Assembly (NCBI RefSeq): GCF_005144415.1
Contig: NZ_SWJE01000006.1
Location: forward strand, 186,001-250,000
DNA: 64,000 nt
From: Trinickia terrae
Lineage (GTDB): Bacteria > Pseudomonadota > Gammaproteobacteria > Burkholderiales > Burkholderiaceae
Direction of reading: 5' to 3'
The position numbers and the translations under genes were made by a program. Below are positions 35,457-44,366 of the stretch, one piece after another. The notes under the pieces were generated by a model, which searched no databases, was not told the origin of the DNA, and saw only the letters and a list, made by a program, of their open reading frames with translations. Numbering within the stretch: position 1 is the first letter of the stretch; each line of letters begins with the position of its first letter.

Positions 35457-37754
35457 TCACTCGCCGTCCTGCTTGCGCGCTTTGCGCCGGCGCACGAGCG
35501 ACGCGAGCAGCAGCAACGCGATGAAGGCGGCCACGACGGCGGCCGGCACGATCCAGATGAGCCACTGCTTCGTCCACGCCGTGCCGGTGCTTTCCTGCTC
35601 CAGTGCACCGGCGTGCACGGTATCGATCTGCTTGAGCACGCCGCTGCCGTCGATCACCGCGACATCGCCGCGCGCAAGCTGGAATGCAACCGGCAGCAGC
35701 GGCGCACGCGCGCCGATATTGCGGTAGACCACACCCATCGCGCCGCCGGCGCGCTCGACATCGACCACGCCGACACCGGCCAGGTTCGCGACACCGCTGA
35801 CGTCGTAGAGCGACTCTTCGTTCGGACCGAGAATGGTCAGCCCGTTATTCGCGACGCGCACATGCGACTTCGGTTCGGCAAGCGGCACGTCGATGGCAAG
35901 AAAGGGGGCGGTCGGCGCCGCGCTTTGGCCGGCGGGCGTCACGTCGAGCGCCGCGCGCTGGGGGGCGACGCCAGCCGCATCCGCCAGGCGCGCCACGCGC
36001 GGCAGCGTCGCGGTGGCGTCACCGAGGTACGACGCGGGTACGATCACCGTGGCGCTCTGCGCAAAGCGCGCAACCATGCCGGTGAAGCTTTGGTCGCCCT
36101 CCGCATGCACAAGCGTCAAGTGGCTGCCGGGCAGGACCGCAGCCGGATACCCCTGGTCCGTCGCGCAACCCCCATCAGGCTGACGCTGGAACGACACGCG
36201 CAGCTGATTGCGCGCAGCGAGCGCGTAGCGCGGGATGTGGGCCGTCACGCGCTGCGCGCGCCCGTCCGCGTCCAGCAGCTTCGCGCCGATCAGCACGTCG
36301 TTGAAGTAGACCGAAGCGACTACGTTCGCGCCGTGGCTGTTGGGCGCACCGGCAAGATCGAGCACCACGTCGTCCGGCAGACGGCCCGCACCCGCCACCG
36401 CGCCCAGGTCGAAGGCCACGCTCCACGATGCCTGACGACGCACGTCGATGGTCCGCGGTTCGCCGCCCAGCGCGGTCAGCGAAACGACTTCGGCCTTGCC
36501 GTTCGAGCCGCTGTCGATTTCGTGCACGACGAGCTGGTTCGACACGTTGATCGAACGCCAAGCCTGGGCGAGGACGTCGATGGCGTTGCGGTCGCCGACG
36601 ACGATCGCCGCCTGTCCGCCGACATGCACAAGACGCGCTTCTCCTCCCGCCAGCGGCGCGGCAAGCGGCGCGATGGCGCGCTTGCGCCACACGTCGAACG
36701 CGTCGGCATCATCCTGCGATACACCGAGCGCCTGCACACGCAGCGCGTCGAGCGACGCATCGAGCGCGGCATGCAGCGCGTCATCGGCCACAATCAGGTC
36801 CGCCGGCCACACGCGCTCAGGCACGAGCACGAGCAGCGCCCCCACTTCCGCGGGATTCGCCAACCGGTGCGTGCCGCCCATCGCCAGAGCAGCGAACGCG
36901 GGCAGCACACGCAGCGGGGCGGGTACGCCGAGCGTGCCCAGCTCCACGGTATCGCCCACCTTCGGCCAGGTTCGAATCACGGGCTCGCGGCCGTCGCGCT
37001 GCATCAGCGCAGCGGCACGCCATGCGGTGTCATAGGCCGGCGCGCCGACGCTCGCCGCCGAAATCACGATCGACGGTGTTTGCGGCAGCGCCGTCCACGC
37101 GGTGCGCAGATCCTTCACATCGTTCGTGTCATAGCGATACGTAAGACGCGTGGTCGGCTCGACGCGCAACACGTTGCCGATCGCGGTCTGGTCTGTGCAT
37201 ATGGCGTCGTTGATGACCGACGACCACGCGAGACCCACACGAACATAGCCGCTCGGGCGCGGCTCGCCGCTCACACCGAGCGTTGCGGCCGCATCGCCGC
37301 GCGGCTGCGTCAACGCACGAGCCAGCACCGGTGAGCCGTCGAGCGAGACCAGCATCGTGGCGCGGCCCCCGTCGCCGCGCAGATAGTCGGCATCGACCTG
37401 CAGCTCGGCACCGTCGAGAGGCACGCCGGCAGGCACCGGAAAGTAGTACTCCCGGTTCGTTTGCGGCGCGTCGAGAACGGCGGTCTCACGCATGCCAAGT
37501 CGACTCAATGCGACGCTGCGCGTCGTCACGCTGTTGCCGGCGTGGGCCAGCGCTTCGGCGAAGCCGCTGTCGCGAGGAACAACGCCCTTGCCGGGTGCGG
37601 CGGACACCCCCAAGGGCTGCGCAAGCGCGCCGCCGATCCAGCCTGCCAGTGCGCAGCCCAGCACGAACGAACTGGCGGCATGCAGCAAACGGAAAGCGCG
37701 CACGCTACGCGTGCTCGACGGACTGGAGATGCACGATATGAGAACAGGATTCAC
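35457..37754 (-). CDS. BcsB-like periplasmic subunit of polysaccharide synthase
   Basis: 765 residues from GTG 37754, with an N-terminal signal (FVLGCALAGWIGGALAQPL) and one C-terminal membrane helix followed by a basic tail (WLIWIVPAAVVAAFIALLLLASLVRRRK). Between them are two repeats of carbohydrate-binding and flavodoxin-like halves as in BcsB. The first starts SVALSRLGMRETAVLDAPQT with the BcsB-type jelly-roll phrase YYFPVPAGVPLDGAELQVDADYL. BcsB guides cellulose through the periplasm and holds BcsA through its tail helix. Here no BcsA exists, and the next gene is the NfrB-like synthase, so it probably works with that. E. coli nfr has no such gene. The start codon is uncertain; the ribosome site is poor. 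Confidence 0.8.
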   Translation of the reverse strand: MNPVLISCISSPSSTRSVRAFRLLHAASSFVLGCALAGWIGGALAQPLGVSAAPGKGVVPRDSGFAEALAHAGNSVTTRSVALSRLGMRETAVLDAPQTNREYYFPVPAGVPLDGAELQVDADYLRGDGGRATMLVSLDGSPVLARALTQPRGDAAATLGVSGEPRPSGYVRVGLAWSSVINDAICTDQTAIGNVLRVEPTTRLTYRYDTNDVKDLRTAWTALPQTPSIVISAASVGAPAYDTAWRAAALMQRDGREPVIRTWPKVGDTVELGTLGVPAPLRVLPAFAALAMGGTHRLANPAEVGALLVLVPERVWPADLIVADDALHAALDASLDALRVQALGVSQDDADAFDVWRKRAIAPLAAPLAGGEARLVHVGGQAAIVVGDRNAIDVLAQAWRSINVSNQLVVHEIDSGSNGKAEVVSLTALGGEPRTIDVRRQASWSVAFDLGAVAGAGRLPDDVVLDLAGAPNSHGANVVASVYFNDVLIGAKLLDADGRAQRVTAHIPRYALAARNQLRVSFQRQPDGGCATDQGYPAAVLPGSHLTLVHAEGDQSFTGMVARFAQSATVIVPASYLGDATATLPRVARLADAAGVAPQRAALDVTPAGQSAAPTAPFLAIDVPLAEPKSHVRVANNGLTILGPNEESLYDVSGVANLAGVGVVDVERAGGAMGVVYRNIGARAPLLPVAFQLARGDVAVIDGSGVLKQIDTVHAGALEQESTGTAWTKQWLIWIVPAAVVAAFIALLLLASLVRRRKARKQDGE

Positions 37755-37804
37755 GGTCGTTTATGGATAGAAATAAGCAACGGGCGATGCGCGGCATTGC
37801 GCGT

Positions 37805-39019
37805 TCACTGAAACTCCGCGTGTCCGGCGCGCCGCACATGCGCCTGCTGCGCGGGTATCGGCAGGATGCTCGCGTTTGCATCGGGTGCGCCGAACTCCTG
37901 GAACGGCCGGCCAGCCAGCACTGCCGCAATACGCTCGGACGCCAGTCCGTCTCCATATGGATTGCGCGGGACAGGTGCTCGCGAATCGCTCAGCCGCGCG
38001 AGCTGAAAGAGAACAGCGTCCCGAATGCTGGAGCGGCTCGTTCCGACCAGTCGCGCGGCGCCCGCTTCGATCGCTTCGGGGCGTTCGGTAACGTCGCGCA
38101 TCACCAGCACCGGCTTGCCGAAAGCCGGCGCCTCTTCCTGAATCCCGCCCGAGTCGGTGAGGATGATGGAAGCGCGCTGCATCAGCCGCACGAACCCGAG
38201 GTAGTCGAGCGGCTCGATCAGGTGAACGTTGCGCGCGGCGCCGAGCGTCTCCTGCACCGGCTTGCGCACGTTCGGATTCAGGTGCACCGGATAAACGATC
38301 TGCACGGCGTTGGAGCGGGCCAGATCGGCGAGCGCCGCACAGATGTTCGCGAAGCCCGCGCCGAAGCTCTCGCGGCGATGGCCCGTCACGAGCAGCACCG
38401 GCAGCGCGCCGTCGAGGAACGGCAAGCGCGCGTCGAGTTCGGCGCGCAAGGCCGGGGTGCTGTCGATGCGCGCGGTGGTCAGGTTCAGCGCATCGATCAC
38501 CGTATTGCCGGTGACGACGATCCGGCCTTGAAGTGCTTCGCGTTCGAGGTTCGCCTTCGAACTCGCGGTGGGCGCGAACATCAGATCGCTCACTACGTCC
38601 ACGACACGACGGTTCATCTCTTCCGGCCACGGCTGCATCAGGTTGCCGGTGCGCAGCCCCGCCTCCACGTGCCCCACCGGAATCCCGCGATGAAACGCGG
38701 CAATTGCGGCAGCGCATGCCGTCGCGGTATCGCCGTGCACCAGGATGCGATCCGGCCGCCGTGCGGCGAGCACCTCGTCGAGCGATGCAATGAGACGCGA
38801 AGCCAGACCATTGAGCGTCTGGTTGCCGGTCATCAGCGCGAGATCGCAGTCCGGCTCGATCTGGAACAGCTGGAGCACCTGCTTCAGCATCTCCCGATGC
38901 TGCCCCGTCACGCACACCATCGACTCGATATCGGCGTCCGCCTCCAATTGCTTGACGAGCGGCGCCATCTTGATGGCTTCCGGCCGCGTGCCGAATACGG
39001 TCATGACTTTCAATGGCAT
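37805..39019 (-). CDS. wecB: UDP-N-acetylglucosamine 2-epimerase (non-hydrolysing)
   Basis: 404 residues, starting KVMTVFGTRPEAIKMAPLVKQLE, the standard WecB beginning. It converts UDP-GlcNAc to UDP-ManNAc. Motifs in order: ILVHGDTATACAAAIAAF, VGHVEAGLRTGNLMQPWPEEMNR with the catalytic acidic residues, VTGHRRESFGAGF with the conserved His, and LTDSGGIQEEAPAFGKPVLVMRDVTERPEA. The C-terminus is about 25 residues longer than usual. As a dedicated copy between the diguanylate cyclase and the BcsB-like gene, it points to ManNAc as the monomer of the exported glycan; E. coli Nfr also depends on WecB. Confidence 0.94.
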   Translation of the reverse strand: MPLKVMTVFGTRPEAIKMAPLVKQLEADADIESMVCVTGQHREMLKQVLQLFQIEPDCDLALMTGNQTLNGLASRLIASLDEVLAARRPDRILVHGDTATACAAAIAAFHRGIPVGHVEAGLRTGNLMQPWPEEMNRRVVDVVSDLMFAPTASSKANLEREALQGRIVVTGNTVIDALNLTTARIDSTPALRAELDARLPFLDGALPVLLVTGHRRESFGAGFANICAALADLARSNAVQIVYPVHLNPNVRKPVQETLGAARNVHLIEPLDYLGFVRLMQRASIILTDSGGIQEEAPAFGKPVLVMRDVTERPEAIEAGAARLVGTSRSSIRDAVLFQLARLSDSRAPVPRNPYGDGLASERIAAVLAGRPFQEFGAPDANASILPIPAQQAHVRRAGHAEFQ

Positions 39020-39125
39020 GGACTCACCATCCGTAGTTTGCGAACTGTCTCAGGGAAATCGCAGGCGGTTCACCCGCGTGATATGGCGCAGCCGGACTGG
39101 TCGCCGGCAGCGAATGCGGTGCAGG

Positions 39126-39797
39126 TCAAAGGCCTGCCAGCCTGATCTGGTCTCGACCGTTGCGTTTGGCTTCGTACAACATCCGGTCCGCGTCGAGATA
39201 GAGCTGCCAGGGTGTCGCCATCCGTGCGCGGCGATCGTCACGCCATACGACGCCGAAGCTGATTGTCAGAACACCGTCACGACCACGCGGAGAAGGCAAC
39301 GCCAATTCCCGGACGTTGCGCCGCAGTCGGTCGACAATGCCAACTGCTGAATCGGCCGAATCCAGATAGAGCAATACGCAGAATTCGTCCCCGCCGAGTC
39401 GGAATAAAAGATCCCGGCCTTGTCGAAGCTGGCGCATCACGACGTCGGCAATCAGACGCAGTGCGTCATCGCCCGCGCCATGCCCATACGAATCGTTGTA
39501 TGCCTTGAAGTTATCGACATCGAACAGACAAAGAGCCAGCGAATGCCTTGCGCTGTCCCATGTCCAGTCCCGCCGGGAATACTCGTCGAAATGCCGGCGG
39601 TTATATGCACTGGTCAAATCGTCCGTGATCGCCATCTGTGCAAGCCGTGAATTTTCCGCTTCCAGATCATGGATTCGGCTCAGCAAATGCTCGCGCTTCC
39701 AATCGGTGACACTATGAAACATCGGATGCGCCAACCGTCTGAGCAACATCCGCCAATCAGACCGGTGAATACCGGCCTCATATACATGGGATTTCAT
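39126..39797 (-). CDS. Soluble diguanylate cyclase (GGDEF)
   Basis: 223 residues with no membrane helix. A short helical N-terminus (about 1-55, HLLSRIHDLEAENSRLAQMAI) leads into a GGDEF domain: DDLTSAYNRRHFDEY, LFDVDNFKAYNDSYGHGAGD and the active motif RLGGDEF (133-139). The inhibitory I-site RxxD five residues before the motif is absent (Q126-G-R-D129), so product inhibition may be lost. It is the first gene of the row, 106 bp before wecB on the same strand. It is the obvious c-di-GMP source for the MshEN-bearing NfrB. In E. coli a specific cyclase (DgcJ) does this job. Confidence 0.92.
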   Translation of the reverse strand: MKSHVYEAGIHRSDWRMLLRRLAHPMFHSVTDWKREHLLSRIHDLEAENSRLAQMAITDDLTSAYNRRHFDEYSRRDWTWDSARHSLALCLFDVDNFKAYNDSYGHGAGDDALRLIADVVMRQLRQGRDLLFRLGGDEFCVLLYLDSADSAVGIVDRLRRNVRELALPSPRGRDGVLTISFGVVWRDDRRARMATPWQLYLDADRMLYEAKRNGRDQIRLAGL

Positions 39798-40216
39798 AGA
39801 GCTTTAATAATTCTGTTGAGCGCCTGGTCTCGGCGCGCCACACCCCGCCTTTATTGCATCCATCATGCTTGCAGAAATATCGTTTGCGAGGCACTCGAAG
39901 TTAATCTACATCCCGAGCACGATTATCAGGTAACCCGATCCAATTTCAAAAGCAAAAATCTTTAAAGATTGAAAAATCAGAATCCTTGCAATCACAAAAC
40001 ACAATTACGCACCACTGCGGAGTATTTTCGTAAAAATATTAAACTCCAGATGCGCCGCGTGGCGCTGGAAACAATTATGATCTGCATCGTTGGTTTTAGA
40101 TTTTGCTGGAGCGGAAAAATACTTTGCTCGAGCGAAAATTGTTACCGGCCCTTAATCTATCGACTCACCTGCCGATAATTCGAAGGAACTCGAGTCGATA
40201 AACCTTACCGAACGTA
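39798..40216. other. 419-base A/T-rich divergent promoter region
   Basis: It separates the diguanylate cyclase of the polysaccharide locus from the divergent response-regulator/kinase genes. From about 39890 to 40180 it is markedly A/T-rich for this genome, as expected for a control region bound by nucleoid proteins. I see no clear sigma-54 element or long inverted repeat. Short frames here have no support. Confidence 0.55.
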
Positions 40217-41032
40217 ATGATGCAGCCCCGAAATGCGGTTCTCACCGATGCACATGTTCTTGTGGTGGACGACCAGCCGGACCAGCTGCGATTGTTGATC
40301 GACGTTCTGCGTAGCGCGGGGTGCCGCATTAGCGTTGGATTCGACGGGGCGCAGGCATATGAACGAGCGCTGGCCCTCTCGCCCGACCTCATCCTGATGG
40401 ACGTGCGGATGCCTCGGATGGATGGATTCGCTGCCTGCCGGCTTCTTGCCGCGGACACCCGCACGTGCGCAATTCCCATCATATTTCTGACGGTAGCCGC
40501 CGACCTCGACGAGCGTCTCGAGGGTTTGGAGATCGGTGGCGTCGACTACGTACTCAAGCCGTTCGCGCCGGCTGAGGTACTCGCGCGCATTCGTGTCCAC
40601 CTGTCGCGAACAAACCGTACCCTGCCCGCCACCAAAGAAGAGATGTCGGCTCCGGACTTGTCAGGCGACGGCGTCCTCGTTCGTGCGGCCGTTCAGCATC
40701 TTTCAAAACGGCTAAACAATCCACCCGGCGTCGAACAACTGGCCCGCATCGTGGGAACGAATGAAAAACGGCTGTCGCGCGCGTTTCGAGATCACCTTGG
40801 CGAGACAGTGTTCGAGCATCTCCGAAACGAACGCTTGCGGATTGCTCAAAACCTGCTGAACAACACGCCGTTGAGTATCGCTCGCATCGCCGAAGAGATT
40901 GGTTTCTCCAGTGCGGCGAATTTCGCCACGGCATTTCGCGAGCGATTCGGCGTGACACCCTCGACCTACCGCCAGGAACCCCGGCTTCAAGACTTGGCCG
41001 GCACCGGGGAAACCACCCTTGATACAGATTGA
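40217..41032 (+). CDS. Response regulator with receiver and AraC-type HTH domains
   Basis: 271 residues. The receiver domain (about 12-132) has Asp18 and Asp19, phospho-acceptor Asp62 in LILMDVRMPRMDG and Lys114 in YVLKPFAP. A short linker leads to an AraC-family DNA-binding domain (about 155-253) with two helix-turn-helix motifs, ending in the signature IAEEIGFSSAANFATAFRERFGVTPSTYR. It is 6 bp upstream of a histidine kinase gene and forms a two-component system with it. It is transcribed away from the polysaccharide locus and could activate it. Confidence 0.92.
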   Translation: MMQPRNAVLTDAHVLVVDDQPDQLRLLIDVLRSAGCRISVGFDGAQAYERALALSPDLILMDVRMPRMDGFAACRLLAADTRTCAIPIIFLTVAADLDERLEGLEIGGVDYVLKPFAPAEVLARIRVHLSRTNRTLPATKEEMSAPDLSGDGVLVRAAVQHLSKRLNNPPGVEQLARIVGTNEKRLSRAFRDHLGETVFEHLRNERLRIAQNLLNNTPLSIARIAEEIGFSSAANFATAFRERFGVTPSTYRQEPRLQDLAGTGETTLDTD

Positions 41033-41038
41033 GTCGCC

Positions 41039-43339
41039 ATGACAACTGGCACATGGAAGCGCCTGCTCCTCGTATGCCTGACCTGGTGGGCCGCGCAAGC
41101 GTTCGCATTCACCCCGGATACGGCCGGATCGCAGGCGCATCGGTTCGCTACGCTGGACCGGGTGGAAGCGTTCGAAGACGTTTCGGGAAAGATGCAGTTG
41201 GACGACGTGCTCGCGCTAACGGCAAGATCGCCACAACGTTTCTTTCGCGTTTCGGGGGATGAGTTGAAGGTGGGTTTCTCCCATTCAGCCTGGTGGCTAC
41301 GTGCGGTAGTCACCAACCGCAGTCCGAATGAACTTCCGCTTGTTCTGGCGCTCACAGAGCCGCGTCTCCAGCACGTCGACTTTTACGCCACTTCCGGCGG
41401 TCAATGGAAACATGAAGGCGCCGATCCCTCAGCGAACCTGGTCATTCAATCGCCTGAATCGCGCTATCCCCTGGTGAGCTTCACCCTCCGCCCCGGCGAG
41501 CAACTTCTTTTCCTGATCCGGGTAGCTGGGGACACCGCGCTCACTCTGGGGCCAAAGGTGTATTCCGCAACGGCATTCGATGCGCTGGAAAGGCGCGCGG
41601 CGCTCTGGGACGGCGGATTGATAGGTGGAACTCTAGCGCTGGCCTGGTGCGCGCTCCTCATTTCCTATTTTTCACGCAGCGTCTCGTTTCTCGTGTTAGC
41701 GGCGCTTTGTGTCGCGACAGCGTTATATGAAGCTGCCGACCGCGGCTATACCAAGCTGTATCTGTGGCCGCACGCAGCCGAATGGAGCGCACGAAGTGTT
41801 TCAGTGCTCGGATGCAGCGGCATGCTGCTCTTCATCGTATTCGTGTTGCGCATCGCACGCACCGAAAAGACGAACCTCCCTGCACGCCATGTGTTGTTCG
41901 GATTCGCCTTGCTCGAGTGCATTGCAGCGGCAGGATGTGCATTCGGAAATCTGTTCCTTTTCGCGCAAGTCAGCCTGTATGTCAACGCGTTGTTCGGGGT
42001 TGTCGGCTCGATCGGCATCCCCGCCGTGCTCGCACTTCGGCGCACCCCAACCGCGCGGATCATGCTGCTTACGATGACGTTCTCCTTCTTCAACTTTGCG
42101 ATGAATCTGCTCCAGAAGCTCGGGGCTTTACCTGCGAGTCTCGCGTGGCTGACGTCTGATATTCAGCCCAATCCCATCCTCGCGATCATTGGGCTGGCCA
42201 CTAATCTTGTTGTGCTTGCCGCATGGATAAACCACGTCGGAATTCAACGTAAAGAGGCGAGGACGGAACTCGCCAACTGGCAAAGGTCCGAGCATGAACG
42301 ACTGCAGCATGAAGTCGCGCAACGCACATCGGAGCTGAACGAGGCGCTGCTCGACGCCGAAGAGAAGAACCAGCAGAAGATTGAAACCTTGGGTTATGTC
42401 AGTCACGACCTTCGTGCACCGCTTGCAACGATTACGAGCTACGCCAGGCTGCTGATGAATCAGACCGATTCAAAGCAGGCGCCGCTGATCCACGCCATCG
42501 AGCGCAGCGTGAACTATCAACTCGGCCTGATCGACGAGTTGGTGGGGTACGCCAAAGCGGAGTTGCAGCCGCTGGAAACCACGCCCGTCGCAATCGATCT
42601 GCCGGCATTGCTTGACGAGATTGCCGAATACGCCATCGCGCTCTGCGCGCAACTGAACAACGACTTTCACTTCCAGGCACTGACATCGTTGCCACGCCGC
42701 CTGATGATCGACGGCCGGCGGTTACAGCAGGTCTTGCTCAATTTGCTGTCCAATGCATCCAAGTTCACCCGCGACGGCGTCGTCATGATGACGGTGAGAG
42801 CGCGCGAACTGGAGCATCAATGGGAGCTGGGTTTCGAAGTCGCGGACACCGGCATCGGCATCGAAATCGAACAACAGTCCAACCTCTTTTCGGCTTTTCG
42901 CCAGATACAGGCAGTGAACGGCAGCACCGGTCTCGGCCTTTTCATCGCGCAGCGAATCGTCAATACGATGGCCGGCGACTTGCGCGTTTCAAGCGCGCCG
43001 CAACAGGGCACCTCGTTTTCATTCGAGATTATCGTGCCCGTCGCGGAAGATGCGGATACTTCGACACCGCCGATCCCGCGAGATCTCTCCACCGGTTCCA
43101 CGCAGATCCGTCCGCGACGCAACGATCTCGCGGCCCTCACGGTTCCTCCCGAAGGTGATCGTCGAACGCTGGCCATTCTGGCCAAGGACGGACGCCTGAC
43201 CGACATAGAACAGTGGATCGAAACGATGGTCAGGTCCCATCCCTCGTGCGATGCGTTTCTGGCCAAATTGCAGCTCTGCGTCGAATCACTGGATTTCGCG
43301 GGCATCGAAGCGCTCGCTCTTGCGCCAACGGCCGCATAG
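41039..43339 (+). CDS. Sensor histidine kinase with 7TMR-DISM input domains
   Basis: 766 residues. A signal peptide (RLLLVCLTWWAAQAFAF) leads to a periplasmic 7TMR-DISM extracellular domain (about 25-180, SAWWLRAVVTNRSPNELPLVLAL), a family often proposed to bind carbohydrates, then seven hydrophobic helices (about 190-400) and a coiled coil (about 400-448). The kinase core follows: His456 in YVSHDLRAPLATI, Asn572 in LLSNASKF, DTGIGI at 603-608 and GLGL at 631-634. A roughly 80-residue helical tail with unknown role follows the ATPase domain. Partner of the REC-AraC regulator; the ligand could be an envelope glycan, which is inference. Confidence 0.92.
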   Translation: MTTGTWKRLLLVCLTWWAAQAFAFTPDTAGSQAHRFATLDRVEAFEDVSGKMQLDDVLALTARSPQRFFRVSGDELKVGFSHSAWWLRAVVTNRSPNELPLVLALTEPRLQHVDFYATSGGQWKHEGADPSANLVIQSPESRYPLVSFTLRPGEQLLFLIRVAGDTALTLGPKVYSATAFDALERRAALWDGGLIGGTLALAWCALLISYFSRSVSFLVLAALCVATALYEAADRGYTKLYLWPHAAEWSARSVSVLGCSGMLLFIVFVLRIARTEKTNLPARHVLFGFALLECIAAAGCAFGNLFLFAQVSLYVNALFGVVGSIGIPAVLALRRTPTARIMLLTMTFSFFNFAMNLLQKLGALPASLAWLTSDIQPNPILAIIGLATNLVVLAAWINHVGIQRKEARTELANWQRSEHERLQHEVAQRTSELNEALLDAEEKNQQKIETLGYVSHDLRAPLATITSYARLLMNQTDSKQAPLIHAIERSVNYQLGLIDELVGYAKAELQPLETTPVAIDLPALLDEIAEYAIALCAQLNNDFHFQALTSLPRRLMIDGRRLQQVLLNLLSNASKFTRDGVVMMTVRARELEHQWELGFEVADTGIGIEIEQQSNLFSAFRQIQAVNGSTGLGLFIAQRIVNTMAGDLRVSSAPQQGTSFSFEIIVPVAEDADTSTPPIPRDLSTGSTQIRPRRNDLAALTVPPEGDRRTLAILAKDGRLTDIEQWIETMVRSHPSCDAFLAKLQLCVESLDFAGIEALALAPTAA

Positions 43340-43581
43340 CTGCACCATGCGTCGCCTATAGTCGCGCCGCGAGCGCCTGCTCCCCCGGCAAGACGCCACT
43401 CGAGTCCATCCGAGACCTGCTCATAGCGTGACCATTTATTCCCGCCGCGCAAGACTGTTTGACCGCGCCGGGTATTCGGAATCGACGGTAACGCGCCTAG
43501 ATTTAGCACCCATCGGAGCAGCAGGCCCGATCAGGAATCAAGCCGAATCCACTTACTTTTACGTTACTTTCGAGGTCCACC

Positions 43582-44292
43582 ATGAGCAATTCGCAAAAAG
43601 TCGTCATCGTCACCGGCGCGTCGCAAGGCATCGGCGCAGAAACAGTCAAGGCGTTCCGCAAGCAGGGCTACAGCGCGGTCGCCACTGCGCGTTCGATCCA
43701 ACCGTCGGACGATCCCCATCTCGCGACCGTGGCCGGCGACATCGGCGACCCGGCCACCGCCCGCCGCGTGATCGACGAAGCCATCAAGCGCTTCGGCCGC
43801 GTCGATACGCTCGTCAACAACGCCGGCATCTTCATCGCCAAGCCCTTCACGCAGTACACGGCGGAAGACTTCGCCGCGATTACGAACGTGAACCTCGCCG
43901 GCTACTTCTACATCACGCAGCTCGCCGTCGCCGAAATGGAAAAGCATTCGAGCGGCCACGTGGTCAACATCACGACGACGCTCGTCGACCACGCGGTCGA
44001 CGGCGTGCCCTCGGTGCTGGCCTCACTGACCAAGGGCGGGCTGGCCGCCGCGACACGCTCGCTCGCGATCGAGTACGCGAAGCGCGGCATTCGTGCGAAT
44101 GCGATCTCCCCGGGCATCATCAAGTCGCCGATGCATCCTGAGGAAACGCACGCCGCGCTCGGCGCGCTCCACCCGATGGGCCATATGGGCGAGATGAGCG
44201 ACATCGTCAACGCCATCCTCTATCTCGACTCGGCGCCGTTCGTCACGGGCGAAATCCTGCACGTCGACGGCGGCCAGAGCGCGGGCCACTAA
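43582..44292 (+). CDS. Short-chain dehydrogenase family protein lacking the catalytic Tyr
   Basis: 236 residues with an intact Rossmann front end (TGASQGIG at 11-18, LVNNAG at 77-82) and a typical end (FVTGEILHVDGGQSAGH). The active site is changed. Where SDRs have Y-x-x-x-K, this reads A147-S-L-T-K151, so the Tyr is Ala. The Ser thirteen residues earlier is also missing (L134, next to a TTT run). Lys151 and the cofactor site remain. It could be a divergent SDR with another proton donor or a non-catalytic NAD(P)-binding protein. Followed by tautomerase and VOC genes on the same strand (gaps 74 and 56 bp) and a LysR gene, probably one catabolic unit. Confidence 0.9.
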   Translation: MSNSQKVVIVTGASQGIGAETVKAFRKQGYSAVATARSIQPSDDPHLATVAGDIGDPATARRVIDEAIKRFGRVDTLVNNAGIFIAKPFTQYTAEDFAAITNVNLAGYFYITQLAVAEMEKHSSGHVVNITTTLVDHAVDGVPSVLASLTKGGLAAATRSLAIEYAKRGIRANAISPGIIKSPMHPEETHAALGALHPMGHMGEMSDIVNAILYLDSAPFVTGEILHVDGGQSAGH

Positions 44293-44366
44293 AGCGCGCC
44301 CGGCGCCAAACGGGAAGCGCCGCCAGCCGGCGCTTCCGTTCATCGGTCAACATCACGGAGATTCAC

